Source of the DNA: JBEINZ01 sp040377825
GTDB taxonomy: Bacteria > Pseudomonadota > Alphaproteobacteria > Rhizobiales > Ancalomicrobiaceae
Assembly (NCBI GenBank): GCA_040377825.1
Contig: JBEINZ010000040.1
Coordinates: forward strand, 1-15,826
Direction of reading: 5' to 3'
DNA: 15,826 nucleotides
The notes under the pieces are model-generated. The model had not been told where the DNA came from. It ran no database searches and saw only the letters and a program-made list of their open reading frames with translations. The position numbers were made by a program, and so were the translations under genes. How positions within the stretch are numbered: the stretch's first letter is position 1; each line of letters starts with the position of its first letter. Shown here piece by piece: positions 1-6,432 of the stretch.

Positions 1-494
1 GGTTCGTCCTTCACCAGGGTGATGTCCACGAAATAACTCTCGTCGGACACATCCAACGTCACCGGATCCTTGCCGACCTTGACCGGCTCGATCAGCGGCA
101 ATGTGAAAAACAGGGTCAGGAGACCGTTATCCATGGAAAGCCAATATTCGGTCGGCAGCTTGAAGCCGCGCCGCTTGTCGGCGACGCGCAAATACGTGAA
201 GTAGTCGTATTCCTTGAGCGAATCGACATTGATCTTGGCAAGCGGCGCGAGTTCTTCGAGCGACAGGACGCCGTCATTGTTGGTGTCGAGCCCCTGCGTG
301 GCGAAGGCCGAGAATGCATCATCGAAGCGCCAGACATTGCGCACCGCGACGATCACGCCGTCCTTGAACACCAGCTCCGCGCGCGCGTCGACGAAGACAT
401 GCGGATGCGCGTAAGCCGGCAAGGCGCCGAGCAGCATAAGGCAGATGGCCGCGATCAGTCGGTGGATCGGGCAAAAGCTTGGAAACCGAATCAT
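1..494 (-). CDS. DUF1007 family secreted protein (3' end beyond the window)
   Basis: The minus-strand frame is open from the ATG at 494 to the window edge, so the C-terminus is missing. The N-terminus is a signal peptide: basic start (MIRFPSFCPIHR), hydrophobic stretch, and a likely cleavage after AYA before HPHVFVDARAELVF. The HPHVFVDA start of the mature protein, then VWRFDDAFSAFATQGLD, an EF-hand-like DTNNDGVLSLEEL segment and LKEYDYFTYL are hallmarks of DUF1007 as I know it. These proteins are periplasmic and of unknown biochemical function. They are often encoded beside NicO/RcnA-type nickel/cobalt exporters, so such a transporter may lie just left of the window (inference). The only ATG that keeps the signal peptide is at 494, with a weak GAGG upstream. 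The family call is firm; the function is not known. Confidence 0.88.
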   Translation of the reverse strand, partial: MIRFPSFCPIHRLIAAICLMLLGALPAYAHPHVFVDARAELVFKDGVIVAVRNVWRFDDAFSAFATQGLDTNNDGVLSLEELAPLAKINVDSLKEYDYFTYLRVADKRRGFKLPTEYWLSMDNGLLTLFFTLPLIEPVKVGKDPVTLDVSDESYFVDITLVKDE

Positions 495-542
495 CCGCCT
501 CACGGTGCCCGCACCTTCACACCCTGTCCACGATCAGCATTC

Positions 543-560
543 GGCACGATTCGTCGTGCC
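543..560. other. Perfect stem-loop between the LysR and DUF1007 genes
   Basis: GGCACGA (543-549), loop TTCG, TCGTGCC (554-560): seven perfect pairs in the gap (495-620) between the end of the LysR gene and the start of the DUF1007 gene. On the plus strand the loop is the stable UUCG tetraloop; the minus-strand transcript would have CGAA. No T-run follows on either strand, so it is not a canonical intrinsic terminator. It may slow or end LysR transcription. Nothing else stands out in this gap. Confidence 0.35.
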
Positions 561-620
561 CTTGGCTGTCGACCTTGTTTGCGACGATCATGGCGGCAGC
601 GCGGCACGTATTGCGTTCGG

Positions 621-1532
621 TTACATGGCCTTTTCCAGGAGGACGCAGCGGGCGAACCAGCCGACGAGAAAATCAACGAAGGCACGGACCTTGCCGGATA
701 AATGACGCCGATGCGGATAGACCGCGTAGATTGCCGCGCCATCCGGCTCATAGGCCTTTAGAAGCGGAACGAGCCGCCCGTCGGCAACCGCGTCGCGCGC
801 GCTAAAAAGCGGCAATCGAGCAAACCCGAGCCCGGCCAAGGCCGCCTCCAGCGCGACTTGCGGACTGTTCACTTCAACGCGTGGGCGGACTGTCACCGTC
901 GCCCGCTCGCCGCCGATGTTGAACACCCAGTTCGCTCGGCCGCGAAAATTGGTGTCCACGATCGCGGGCGCGTCGATCAGATCCTGCGGCATCAGGATCG
1001 GCCGGTCATGGCGAGCCAAAAAATCCGGCGTCGCGACAATCAACATGCTGAATGACGCAAGGCGGCGGGCGATCAGGCTCGAATCGGCTAGTTCGGTGAC
1101 GCGAATCGCGACGTCGAAGCCCTCCTCGACCAGATCGACAAAGCGATCATCGAGCATCAGATCGATCGTGATCGCCGGTTCGGCCATCAGGAACTCCATG
1201 ATCGCGCGGCCGAGTTCCGCATCGCCGAGGCTGCGCGGCGCGGAGATCCGAAGCAAGCCGCGCGGCTCTTGATGCGTATCGCGGACGGAATGGGCAAGAT
1301 CATCGATCCGCTGCAGGATTTCGTTCGCTTCGCGGAAATAGGCTTTGCCGACCTCGGTCAGCGACAATTGCCGGGTGGTGCGATTGAGTAGGCGAACGCC
1401 GAGTTCGTCCTCCAGATCCTTGACGTGTTTGGAGACCAGCGCTTTCGACTTGTTCATACGCCGCGCCGCAGCCGAAAAGCCGCCCGCTTCCACGACCGCC
1501 GTAAAGGCCTGCATGCGCGCGACCGTGTCCAT
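621..1532 (-). CDS. LysR-family transcriptional regulator
   Basis: DNA-binding regulator of about 303 aa, the normal LysR length. The N-terminal winged helix-turn-helix (residues 1-60) reads MDTVARMQAFTAVVEAGGFSAAARRMNKSKALVSKHV and then LEDELGVRLLNRTTRQLSLTE, the standard LysR signature. The rest (about 90-295) is a PBP2-type effector-binding domain of the CrgA/DsdR-like kind (RISAPRSLGD near its start). Two ATGs stand in tandem at 1535 and 1532. The GGAGA ribosome site is too close to the first and 6 nt from the second, so 1532 is preferred. It is divergent from the DoxX gene at 1674, so DoxX is its most likely target besides itself (inference from layout). The inducer cannot be deduced. 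Confidence 0.93.
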   Translation of the reverse strand: MDTVARMQAFTAVVEAGGFSAAARRMNKSKALVSKHVKDLEDELGVRLLNRTTRQLSLTEVGKAYFREANEILQRIDDLAHSVRDTHQEPRGLLRISAPRSLGDAELGRAIMEFLMAEPAITIDLMLDDRFVDLVEEGFDVAIRVTELADSSLIARRLASFSMLIVATPDFLARHDRPILMPQDLIDAPAIVDTNFRGRANWVFNIGGERATVTVRPRVEVNSPQVALEAALAGLGFARLPLFSARDAVADGRLVPLLKAYEPDGAAIYAVYPHRRHLSGKVRAFVDFLVGWFARCVLLEKAM

Positions 1533-1535
1533 CAT

Positions 1536-1673
1536 CGTCTCCGTTTAACGAACAGTACGTCTAAAAGCCGATACATTGTCAACGATACTATTCGCCGACA
1601 CACTGATCTCAACGGAAACGGCCTCTTGAGCCTGGCGCCGCGACAATCGGCTCAGATCATCAGGAGAATTCAT
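1536..1673. promoter_or_regulatory. Divergent LysR/DoxX control region
   Basis: This 138-bp gap separates the divergent LysR and DoxX starts. It is AT-richer than its surroundings from about 1550 to 1615. It holds a direct repeat CGATAC at 1569-1574 and 1583-1588, spaced 14 bp, around TTGTCAA. On the minus strand TTGACA (1582-1577) is a perfect -35 match, but the best -10 (TACTGT) is about 19 bp away, so the promoter assignment is weak. A LysR operator is expected here by analogy. A strong ribosome site AGGAGA at 1662-1667 serves DoxX. Confidence 0.35.
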
Positions 1674-2090
1674 ATGCTTGACCGTCTCGATCCCGCCCAC
1701 GGCGCACTCGTCTTGCGCGTTTCTCTCGGCGTCATGGCCCTGGCGCATGCGTTGCTCAAGATCTTTGTCTTCACGATACCCGGCACGGTTGAATACTTTG
1801 CCAGCATCGGACTTCCCTCCGTCCTCGCCTACGCCACGATCGCGCTGGAACTCGTCGGCGGCATAGCCCTGATCCTCGGCGTTTACGTCCGCCCGACCGC
1901 GCTCTTGTTCGTACCTTTGATGATCGGCGCCGGCTACTTCGGCCATGGCTCGAACGGCTGGCTCTTCGCCGCGCCGAACGGCGGCTGGGAATATCCGGCC
2001 TTCTTGGCCGCGGCCTCGCTCGCGCAATTGTTCCTCGGAGCCGGCTCCCATGCCCTGTCGCTCGGCGCGCGGCGCGCGTCGGCGGCCTGA
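1674..2090 (+). CDS. DoxX family membrane protein
   Basis: Small integral membrane protein of 138 aa, typical DoxX length, with four hydrophobic segments at about residues 11-30, 43-65, 68-88 and 104-121. The opening ALVLRVSLGVMALAHALLKI, the middle ELVGGIALILGVYVRPTAL and the GWEYP segment before the last helix fit the DoxX/DoxD fold (four-helix quinone-reductase-like membrane proteins). Biochemical roles are poorly known; family members are linked to redox and thiol stress. The start is fixed by AGGAGA 6 nt upstream. The same frame stays open upstream to 1425 but that part overlaps the LysR gene on the other strand and lacks coding character. Probably controlled by the divergent LysR regulator. 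Confidence 0.88.
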   Translation: MLDRLDPAHGALVLRVSLGVMALAHALLKIFVFTIPGTVEYFASIGLPSVLAYATIALELVGGIALILGVYVRPTALLFVPLMIGAGYFGHGSNGWLFAAPNGGWEYPAFLAAASLAQLFLGAGSHALSLGARRASAA

Positions 2091-2215
2091 CGCAGACGCT
2101 TTCCCGCCTCATGAATCGGCGTCGGTCCAGGCGGATCGGCGCCGTTTTCGCGCGGCAGACCGTTGGACGCGCAGGTGAGCACGGCTACGCGCCATCACCC
2201 GCAAGCCCTTGGCCG

Positions 2216-2823
2216 GCTTAAGGTCTTCGTAACTTTTGTAAGCGCAAAAAATGCCCTTGCATGTGAAGGCGAATGACCTTATGTACGCCTTGCCCAATTT
2301 CGCACGTGCCTGTGGCCGCGTGCCGGTAGGCGACACCCGAGGGACAAGAGGCCCGGAGGTCGCCTGGGCAAACCGGCAGCCGGAGATTAAACCGGCGCAC
2401 CTCGCGTCTCGCGCGGGGAACGTGGCTTGAAGCAACGACGTAGAGGGCTTTTTTGGTCTCTGCCGGCTTTCCATCAGCCGGGGTCACTAAAGAGGCAACT
2501 ACATCTTGCCGGGCGTGCGGTTCGGGGAAACCCGTCCCAATCCATGGCACCAACGACCGGATGACCAAAGGCTCGCCTTCACGGGTGGTCTTGTCGTCTT
2601 CCGGACCTCCGCGCGGGGCAAACGCGCGGGGTACCCGCTGGCTTAGCCGGCTCATCGGGTGCGTACGCGCCCTCGTCCCTGCCGTCTCCATCGCGGCATG
2701 ATGAGGTTGTGGATGCGTCTCGAAAAGTCCTGGCCGCACGCATGCGTTGCGGCCCGGGCGAGAGCCCGTTCGGGAAACCGGACGGGGGTGATCGTAGGTC
2801 CTTGAACTGGACGGGAGACCGCC
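2216..2823 (+). promoter_or_regulatory. Structured ornithine decarboxylase leader, probable speF RNA motif
   Basis: The gap before the decarboxylase is 733 bp (2091-2823). I see nothing convincing in 2091-2215, but from about 2220 it is dense in RNA stems. A basal stem pairs 2220-2229 with 2270-2280 (10 pairs, one bulged T at 2274). GCCGG 2322-2326 pairs with 2373-2377 around a 7-bp helix 2328-2334/2359-2365. Further hairpins are 2379-2383/2392-2396, 2463-2467/2477-2481, CGGG-GAAA-CCCG at 2523-2534, 2609-2615/2623-2629, 2732-2738/2748-2754 and two GNRA hairpins at 2755-2786. Alphaproteobacterial decarboxylases of this type are known to carry the long speF RNA motif (Rfam RF00518, from memory), a presumed cis-regulator. 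The structure and position fit. I could not align it to the Rfam model, so family membership is inferred. The ligand is unknown to me; a polyamine-pathway signal is the natural guess. Confidence 0.72.
2251..2430 (+). CDS. Possible leader peptide within the decarboxylase leader
   Basis: An open frame of 59 codons lies inside the structured leader, from ATG 2251 to TGA 2428-2430, with an in-frame ATG at 2281 (MYALPNFARACGRVPVGD). Before the 2281 start, GAAGG at 2265-2269 is 11 nt away, slightly far for a ribosome site; the 2251 start has none. It is worth recording because enterobacterial speF is controlled by an ornithine-sensing leader peptide (SpeFL). No similarity to SpeFL is visible. Chance openness of GC-rich structured DNA is the main alternative. 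Confidence 0.2.
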   Translation: MPLHVKANDLMYALPNFARACGRVPVGDTRGTRGPEVAWANRQPEIKPAHLASRAGNVA

Positions 2824-3954
2824 ATGACCACTCGCATTCGTGAATTTCTGCGCACCCGACGCCCCGACGGCCCCTGCCTCGTGGTCGATCTCGATGTCGT
2901 GCGCGACAAATACCTTTCCTTCGCCCGCGTCATGCCGGACACCCGCGTCTTCTACGCGGTTAAGGCGAACCCGGCGCCGGAGATCCTGACGCTTCTGGCC
3001 GAACTCGGCTCGTGCTTCGACACCGCGTCGATCGCGGAAATCGAAATGGCGCTCGCGGCCGGCGCGACGGCGGAGCGCATTTCCTTCGGCAACACGATCA
3101 AGAAGGAGCGCGACATCGCGCGCGCCTTCGAACTCGGCATCCGTCTCTTCGCCGTCGACTGCCAGGCCGAGGTCGAGAAGATCGCCCGCGTCGCTCCCGG
3201 CAGTCGGGTCTTCTGCCGGATCCTGTCGGATGGCGCGGACGCTGAATGGCCGCTGTCGCGCAAGTTCGGCTGCGTGCCGGACATGGCACCGGCTGTCCTC
3301 GAACACGCCCATCGGCTCGGTCTTGGTGCCCATGGCGTATCGTTCCATGTCGGATCGCAGCAGCGCAACACCGAGGCCTGGGACGGCGCGCTCGCGTCGG
3401 CCGCGGCGATCTTCCGTGAAATGGCCGAGCGGGGCATCACGCTGCGCATGGTCAATATGGGCGGCGGCTTCCCGACCCGGTACTTGAAGCCGGTGCCCGA
3501 GGTCGACGCCTATGGCCACTCGATCACCGCCGCGATCCGCCGCCACTTCGGCAACCAGATCCCGGAGACGATCATCGAGCCGGGCCGCGGCATGGTCGGC
3601 GGCGCAGGCGTGATCAAGGCGGAGGTCGTGCTGATCTCGCGCAAGTCGGATGAGGATCCGTTGCGTTGGGTCTATCTCGACATCGGCAAGTTCGGCGGTC
3701 TCGCCGAGACGATGGACGAGGCGATCCGCTACCCGATCCTAACCGGGCGCGACGGGGAGGCGAAGAGCCCCTGCGTCGTGGCGGGGCCGACCTGCGATTC
3801 AGTCGACGTGCTCTACGAGAAGGTGCCTTACGAGCTGCCGGTGAGTCTGGCGATCGGAGACGTGGTGCTGATCGAGGGAACCGGGGCCTATACGACGACC
3901 TACGCCTCGGTCGCCTTCAACGGCTTCTCCCCGCTCAAGGCCTACGTCATCTAA
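2824..3954 (+). CDS. odc: PLP-dependent ornithine (or ornithine/lysine) decarboxylase
   Basis: Decarboxylates L-ornithine to putrescine, the entry to polyamine synthesis; some alphaproteobacterial relatives also use lysine. At 376 aa it has the short alanine-racemase-fold (group IV decarboxylase) length. Visible motifs: PLP lysine K47 in FYAVKANP, HVGSQ at 175-179, glycine loop GGG 213-215, phosphate-binding EPGR 252-255, catalytic GPTCDS with C324 and D325 (completed across the dimer), and GAY 354-356. The start is supported by GGGAG at 2813-2817, 6 nt upstream. It is preceded by a long structured leader that probably sets its expression, and followed on the same strand by a GNAT gene and homospermidine synthase, which consumes putrescine. 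Ornithine rather than lysine preference is an inference from that context. Confidence 0.93.
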   Translation: MTTRIREFLRTRRPDGPCLVVDLDVVRDKYLSFARVMPDTRVFYAVKANPAPEILTLLAELGSCFDTASIAEIEMALAAGATAERISFGNTIKKERDIARAFELGIRLFAVDCQAEVEKIARVAPGSRVFCRILSDGADAEWPLSRKFGCVPDMAPAVLEHAHRLGLGAHGVSFHVGSQQRNTEAWDGALASAAAIFREMAERGITLRMVNMGGGFPTRYLKPVPEVDAYGHSITAAIRRHFGNQIPETIIEPGRGMVGGAGVIKAEVVLISRKSDEDPLRWVYLDIGKFGGLAETMDEAIRYPILTGRDGEAKSPCVVAGPTCDSVDVLYEKVPYELPVSLAIGDVVLIEGTGAYTTTYASVAFNGFSPLKAYVI

Positions 3955-4001
3955 TCAGGACGTCATTCGCGGTCGGAGCTTATCGCCGATCACGCAAACC
4001 C

Positions 4002-4091
4002 GGCGGGGTTAAGCCCGCCCCTCGGAGAAGTCGGCCGACCCGTTCGGCACGGTCTTCGTGACGAACGATCGGCGGGTGGGCCCATCCGCCG
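4002..4091 (+). other. Hairpins downstream of ornithine decarboxylase
   Basis: The 177-bp gap (3955-4131) has two inverted repeats. GGCGGG 4002-4007 pairs perfectly with CCCGCC 4014-4019 over a GTTAAG loop. A near-perfect palindrome at 4070-4091, centred on GGGCCC, folds into a 9-bp stem with a GGCC loop. Neither is followed by a T-run, so they are not clear terminators; they could stabilise the upstream mRNA end or attenuate. The second vaguely resembles one arm of the repeat family found at 4301-4418, but too weakly to call. Confidence 0.3.
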
Positions 4092-4131
4092 GCGCGCGTT
4101 CCCTGGATGGGTTTCCCGGAAAGACATCGCC

Positions 4132-4824
4132 ATGTTCATTCTTGATGCCGAAGCGCCGGCCGATGCGGCTGCGCGCGAACACTTGCTCGATCGCGCCTTC
4201 GGACAGGGCCGCCACCGTAAGACCTCCGAACGTTTGCGCGAGGGTCGCTTGCCGGCGACTGGCCTCAGCCTCGTGGTGAGGGACATGAAGCCAAACGATA
4301 TAGACCCTGTCCCGTTCGGATCGAAGCAATCCGAACGAAAAGGGCCGGCTCAAGTTGTTGTATCTGGAGCAAATCCTTATCGATCGGATGGTCCCATCCG
4401 ATCGGGAAATGCTCTAGGTGGCCTTCTCGTCGCGACCGTCAGGCTCTGGCACGTCGCGCTCGGCGACGGGCGGGTTGCGAATGGCGGCGACGGCCGCGCG
4501 GCGCTGCTGCTGGGTCCTTTGGCCGTCGAACCGTCCCTGCAAGGCGCCGGTCTCGGCAGCCGGCTCATGCGCCGCGCGATCGCGGAAGCCGCGTTCGCCG
4601 GGCACGGGGCGATCATCCTGGTCGGCGACGCCGACTATTATGCGCGGTTTGGCTTCACCAGCACGGCCGCAGCCGAACTCAACCTGCCCGGGCCGGTCGA
4701 TCGGCATCGCTTCCTTGGGCTGGAACTGAGGCAAGAGGCGCTCAGCGGCGTCAAAGGAATGGTGCGCGCGACCGGCGCCGTCACTTGGCCGGCCCATGTT
4801 GCGCTGCAATCGGTTGCGGCTTGA
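4132..4824 (+). CDS. GNAT family N-acetyltransferase with a repeat-derived insert
   Basis: Predicted acetyl-CoA-dependent acetyltransferase of the YhbS-like group (COG3153). The N-terminus (HLLDRAFGQGRHRKTSERLR) and the acetyl-CoA site (LLLGPLAVEPSLQGAGLGSRLMRRA, with Q137-G-A-G-L-G) are clear, followed by GHGAIILVGDADYYARFGF, typical of this group. Relatives run directly from the LSLVVRD strand to LLVATVRLWHV. Here about 45 residues (52-96) are inserted, of which residues 57-96 are encoded by a palindromic repeat copy (4301-4418) read through without a stop. The protein is 230 aa, longer than the roughly 185 aa I would expect. It sits between ornithine decarboxylase and homospermidine synthase, so a polyamine or related amine is a plausible substrate (inference only). 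The ribosome site GGAAAG at 4118-4123 is modest. Whether the enzyme still folds is unknown. Confidence 0.86.
   Translation: MFILDAEAPADAAAREHLLDRAFGQGRHRKTSERLREGRLPATGLSLVVRDMKPNDIDPVPFGSKQSERKGPAQVVVSGANPYRSDGPIRSGNALGGLLVATVRLWHVALGDGRVANGGDGRAALLLGPLAVEPSLQGAGLGSRLMRRAIAEAAFAGHGAIILVGDADYYARFGFTSTAAAELNLPGPVDRHRFLGLELRQEALSGVKGMVRATGAVTWPAHVALQSVAA
4301..4418 (-). repeat. Two-hairpin palindromic repeat, copy A (inside the GNAT gene)
   Basis: Its reverse strand aligns without gaps to copy D (13367-13485), with about 22 differences in 119 positions by eye. It begins CCTAGAGCATTTCCC and ends GGGACAGGGTCTA. It contains two perfect hairpins: 4381-4390 with 4395-4404 (10 bp, loop GTCC) and 4313-4321 with 4329-4337 (9 bp, loop CGAAGCA). 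Between them lies the shared core around TTGCTCC and CTTGAGCCGG. It lies wholly within the acetyltransferase reading frame and keeps it open. This family has no coding content of its own; I take it to be a non-autonomous mobile or REP-like element. Confidence 0.85.
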
Positions 4825-4836
4825 GACACAAATCAA

Positions 4837-4852
4837 GCCGCGCTATCGCGGC
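4837..4852 (+). other. Small stem-loop between the GNAT and homospermidine synthase genes
   Basis: GCCGCG (4837-4842), loop CTAT, CGCGGC (4847-4852): six perfect pairs just after the GNAT stop at 4824. The next 40 bases are A-rich without a T-run, so an intrinsic terminator is unlikely. It may mark an mRNA processing or attenuation point before homospermidine synthase. Confidence 0.3.
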
Positions 4853-4907
4853 GTACCGCAAAAACAAAGTTTAAGCGACGAATAAACTCGATACAGGAGC
4901 GATGACG

Positions 4908-6338
4908 ATGACCCAATGGCCTGTCTATAACACGATCGGCGGCCCGATTGTCATGATCGGATACGGCTCGATCGGCAAGGGCACCTTACCGCTTCTGGAG
5001 CGTCATTTCAGGTTCGATAAGACGCGCTTGACGGTCGTCGATCCCGATGATCGGGACCGGAAGATGGTCGAGGACGCTGGCTATCGCTTCGTGCACCAGG
5101 GCGTGACACGCGATAACTATCGCGCGCTGCTCTCCACGCTCCTGACCGAAGGCGAGGGCCGCGGCTTCTGCGTCAACCTGTCGGTCGACACATCGTCGCT
5201 CGACATCATGAAGCTGTGCCGCGAACTTGGCGTGCTCTACATCGATACGGTCGTCGAGCCCTGGGCGGGCTTCTACTTCGACCCGAAGATGAACCCGGCG
5301 GCGCGCTCGAACTATGCGCTGCGCGAGACGCTCCTCACCGAGAAACACGCCAATCCGGGCGGGCCGACGGCGGTGTCGTGCTGCGGCGCCAACCCGGGCA
5401 TGGTCTCGTGGTTCGTCAAGCAGGCGCTGGTCGACACCGCGCGCGACCTCGGCCATGCGGGCGCCGAGCCGACCGATCGCACCGGTTGGGCCGCGCTGAT
5501 GCGCGATGTCGGCGTCAAGGGCATTCACATCGCCGAGCGCGACACGCAGCGCTCGCGCAATCCAAAGCCGCGCGACGTCTTCGTCAATACATGGTCGGTG
5601 GAGGGCTTCATTTCCGAGGGCCTGCAGCCGGCCGAGCTCGGCTGGGGCACGCACGAGACCTGGATGCCGGCAAACGGCCACCGTCACCAGACCGGCTGCC
5701 AAGCCGCGATTTACTTGCTGCAACCTGGCGCCAACACGCGTGTGCGCAGCTGGTGCCCGACGCCGGGGCCGCAATACGGCTTCCTCGTCACGCACAACGA
5801 GGCGATCTCGATCGCGGACTATTTCACCGTCGGCGCCGGAGCGAACGCGACCTACAGGCCGACCTGTCATTACGCCTATCATCCGTCAAACGATGCGGTC
5901 CTGTCGCTGCACGAAATGTTCGGCGCGGCGGGCGCGCGGCAGGTGGACGATCACATTCTCGACGAGCATGAAATAGTCGACGGCATCGACGAGCTCGGCG
6001 TGCTGCTCTACGGCCACGCCAAGAATGCCTATTGGTTCGGCTCGCAGCTCTCCATCGAGGAGACGCGGCTCCTCGCCCCGCACCAGAACGCGACCGGCCT
6101 GCAGGTCTCCTCGGCCGTGCTCGCCGGCATGGTCTGGGCGCTGGAAAACCCGAATGCCGGCATCGTCGAGGCCGACGAGATGGACTACAAGCGCTGCCTT
6201 GAGGTCCAACGCCCCTATCTCGGTCCCGTCATCGGCCATTACACCGACTGGACACCACTCAAGGATCGCCCCGGCTTCTTCCCCGAAGACATCGACGAGA
6301 CCGACCCCTGGCAGTTCCGCAATATTCTGGTGCGGTGA
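4908..6338 (+). CDS. hss: Homospermidine synthase
   Basis: NAD-dependent cytosolic enzyme that joins two putrescines (or putrescine and spermidine) to make sym-homospermidine, the main triamine of many alphaproteobacteria. A Rossmann NAD site is at the N-terminus (IVMIGYGSIGKGTLP). With the start at 4908 the protein is 476 aa and the residues I recall as active-site in the Blastochloris viridis enzyme fall at identical numbers: N162, E210, W229 (the cation-pi tryptophan in NTWSVEGF), E237, H296, E298 and D361. The ATG at 4902 is in frame too, but AGGAG at 4895-4899 lies only 2 nt from it and 8 nt from 4908, so 4908 is preferred. It is downstream of ornithine decarboxylase, which supplies its substrate. 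Sequence looks intact. Confidence 0.96.
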   Translation: MTQWPVYNTIGGPIVMIGYGSIGKGTLPLLERHFRFDKTRLTVVDPDDRDRKMVEDAGYRFVHQGVTRDNYRALLSTLLTEGEGRGFCVNLSVDTSSLDIMKLCRELGVLYIDTVVEPWAGFYFDPKMNPAARSNYALRETLLTEKHANPGGPTAVSCCGANPGMVSWFVKQALVDTARDLGHAGAEPTDRTGWAALMRDVGVKGIHIAERDTQRSRNPKPRDVFVNTWSVEGFISEGLQPAELGWGTHETWMPANGHRHQTGCQAAIYLLQPGANTRVRSWCPTPGPQYGFLVTHNEAISIADYFTVGAGANATYRPTCHYAYHPSNDAVLSLHEMFGAAGARQVDDHILDEHEIVDGIDELGVLLYGHAKNAYWFGSQLSIEETRLLAPHQNATGLQVSSAVLAGMVWALENPNAGIVEADEMDYKRCLEVQRPYLGPVIGHYTDWTPLKDRPGFFPEDIDETDPWQFRNILVR

Positions 6339-6353
6339 GCAATCAGCGAACTT

Positions 6354-6402
6354 GAAAAGTCGGTTATTTCTCGTCGGAACGAGGATACATAACCGACTTT
6401 TC
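6354..6402. terminator. Probable bidirectional terminator between convergent hss and WD40 genes
   Basis: A perfect 14-bp inverted repeat pairs 6354-6367 (GAAAAGTCGGTTAT) with 6389-6402. Inside it, CTCGT 6370-6374 pairs with ACGAG 6379-6383 over a CGGA tetraloop, giving one long hairpin with a small internal loop. The arm starts with four A and ends with four T, so both strands give a hairpin with an A/U-rich base, as in bidirectional terminators. It lies 16 nt after the hss stop and 30 nt beyond the convergent WD40 stop. The U-run is short and part of the stem, so strength is uncertain. Confidence 0.6.
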
Positions 6403-6428
6403 GACGATGTGAAATTATATAACCGACT
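6358..6428. repeat. Three copies of a 10-mer ATAACCGACT (one inverted, two direct)
   Basis: ATAACCGACT occurs at 6389-6398 and 6419-6428, exactly 30 bp apart, and inverted as AGTCGGTTAT at 6358-6367. The first two form the terminator-like stem; the third is not needed for it. About 30-bp spacing puts the direct copies on the same DNA face, as for operator sites. The stretch 6405-6422 is notably AT-rich. No gene starts nearby, so the sites could also be remnants of a decayed element. Confidence 0.5.
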
Positions 6429-6432
6429 CCGG

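Noticed and set aside
1425..1673. Upstream extension of the DoxX frame
   Set aside because: It overlaps the LysR gene antisense, has no membrane or coding character, and the strong AGGAGA site selects 1674.
2163..2191. TTGGAC-17-TACGCG as the decarboxylase promoter
   Set aside because: Only half of the -35 and two of six -10 positions match; such matches are expected by chance.
2218..3546. 442-codon minus-strand frame opposite the leader and decarboxylase
   Set aside because: It is antisense to a well-supported decarboxylase and to structured RNA, is rich in Arg/Asp/His as expected for a shadow of GC-rich codons, and shows no domain.
4070..4091. A fifth, decayed copy of the palindromic repeat
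   Set aside because: Only a short palindrome resembles one arm; the core and the ends of the family are absent.
4986..5882. 298-codon minus-strand frame opposite homospermidine synthase
   Set aside because: Shadow of hss; no recognisable motif and no promoter or ribosome site.
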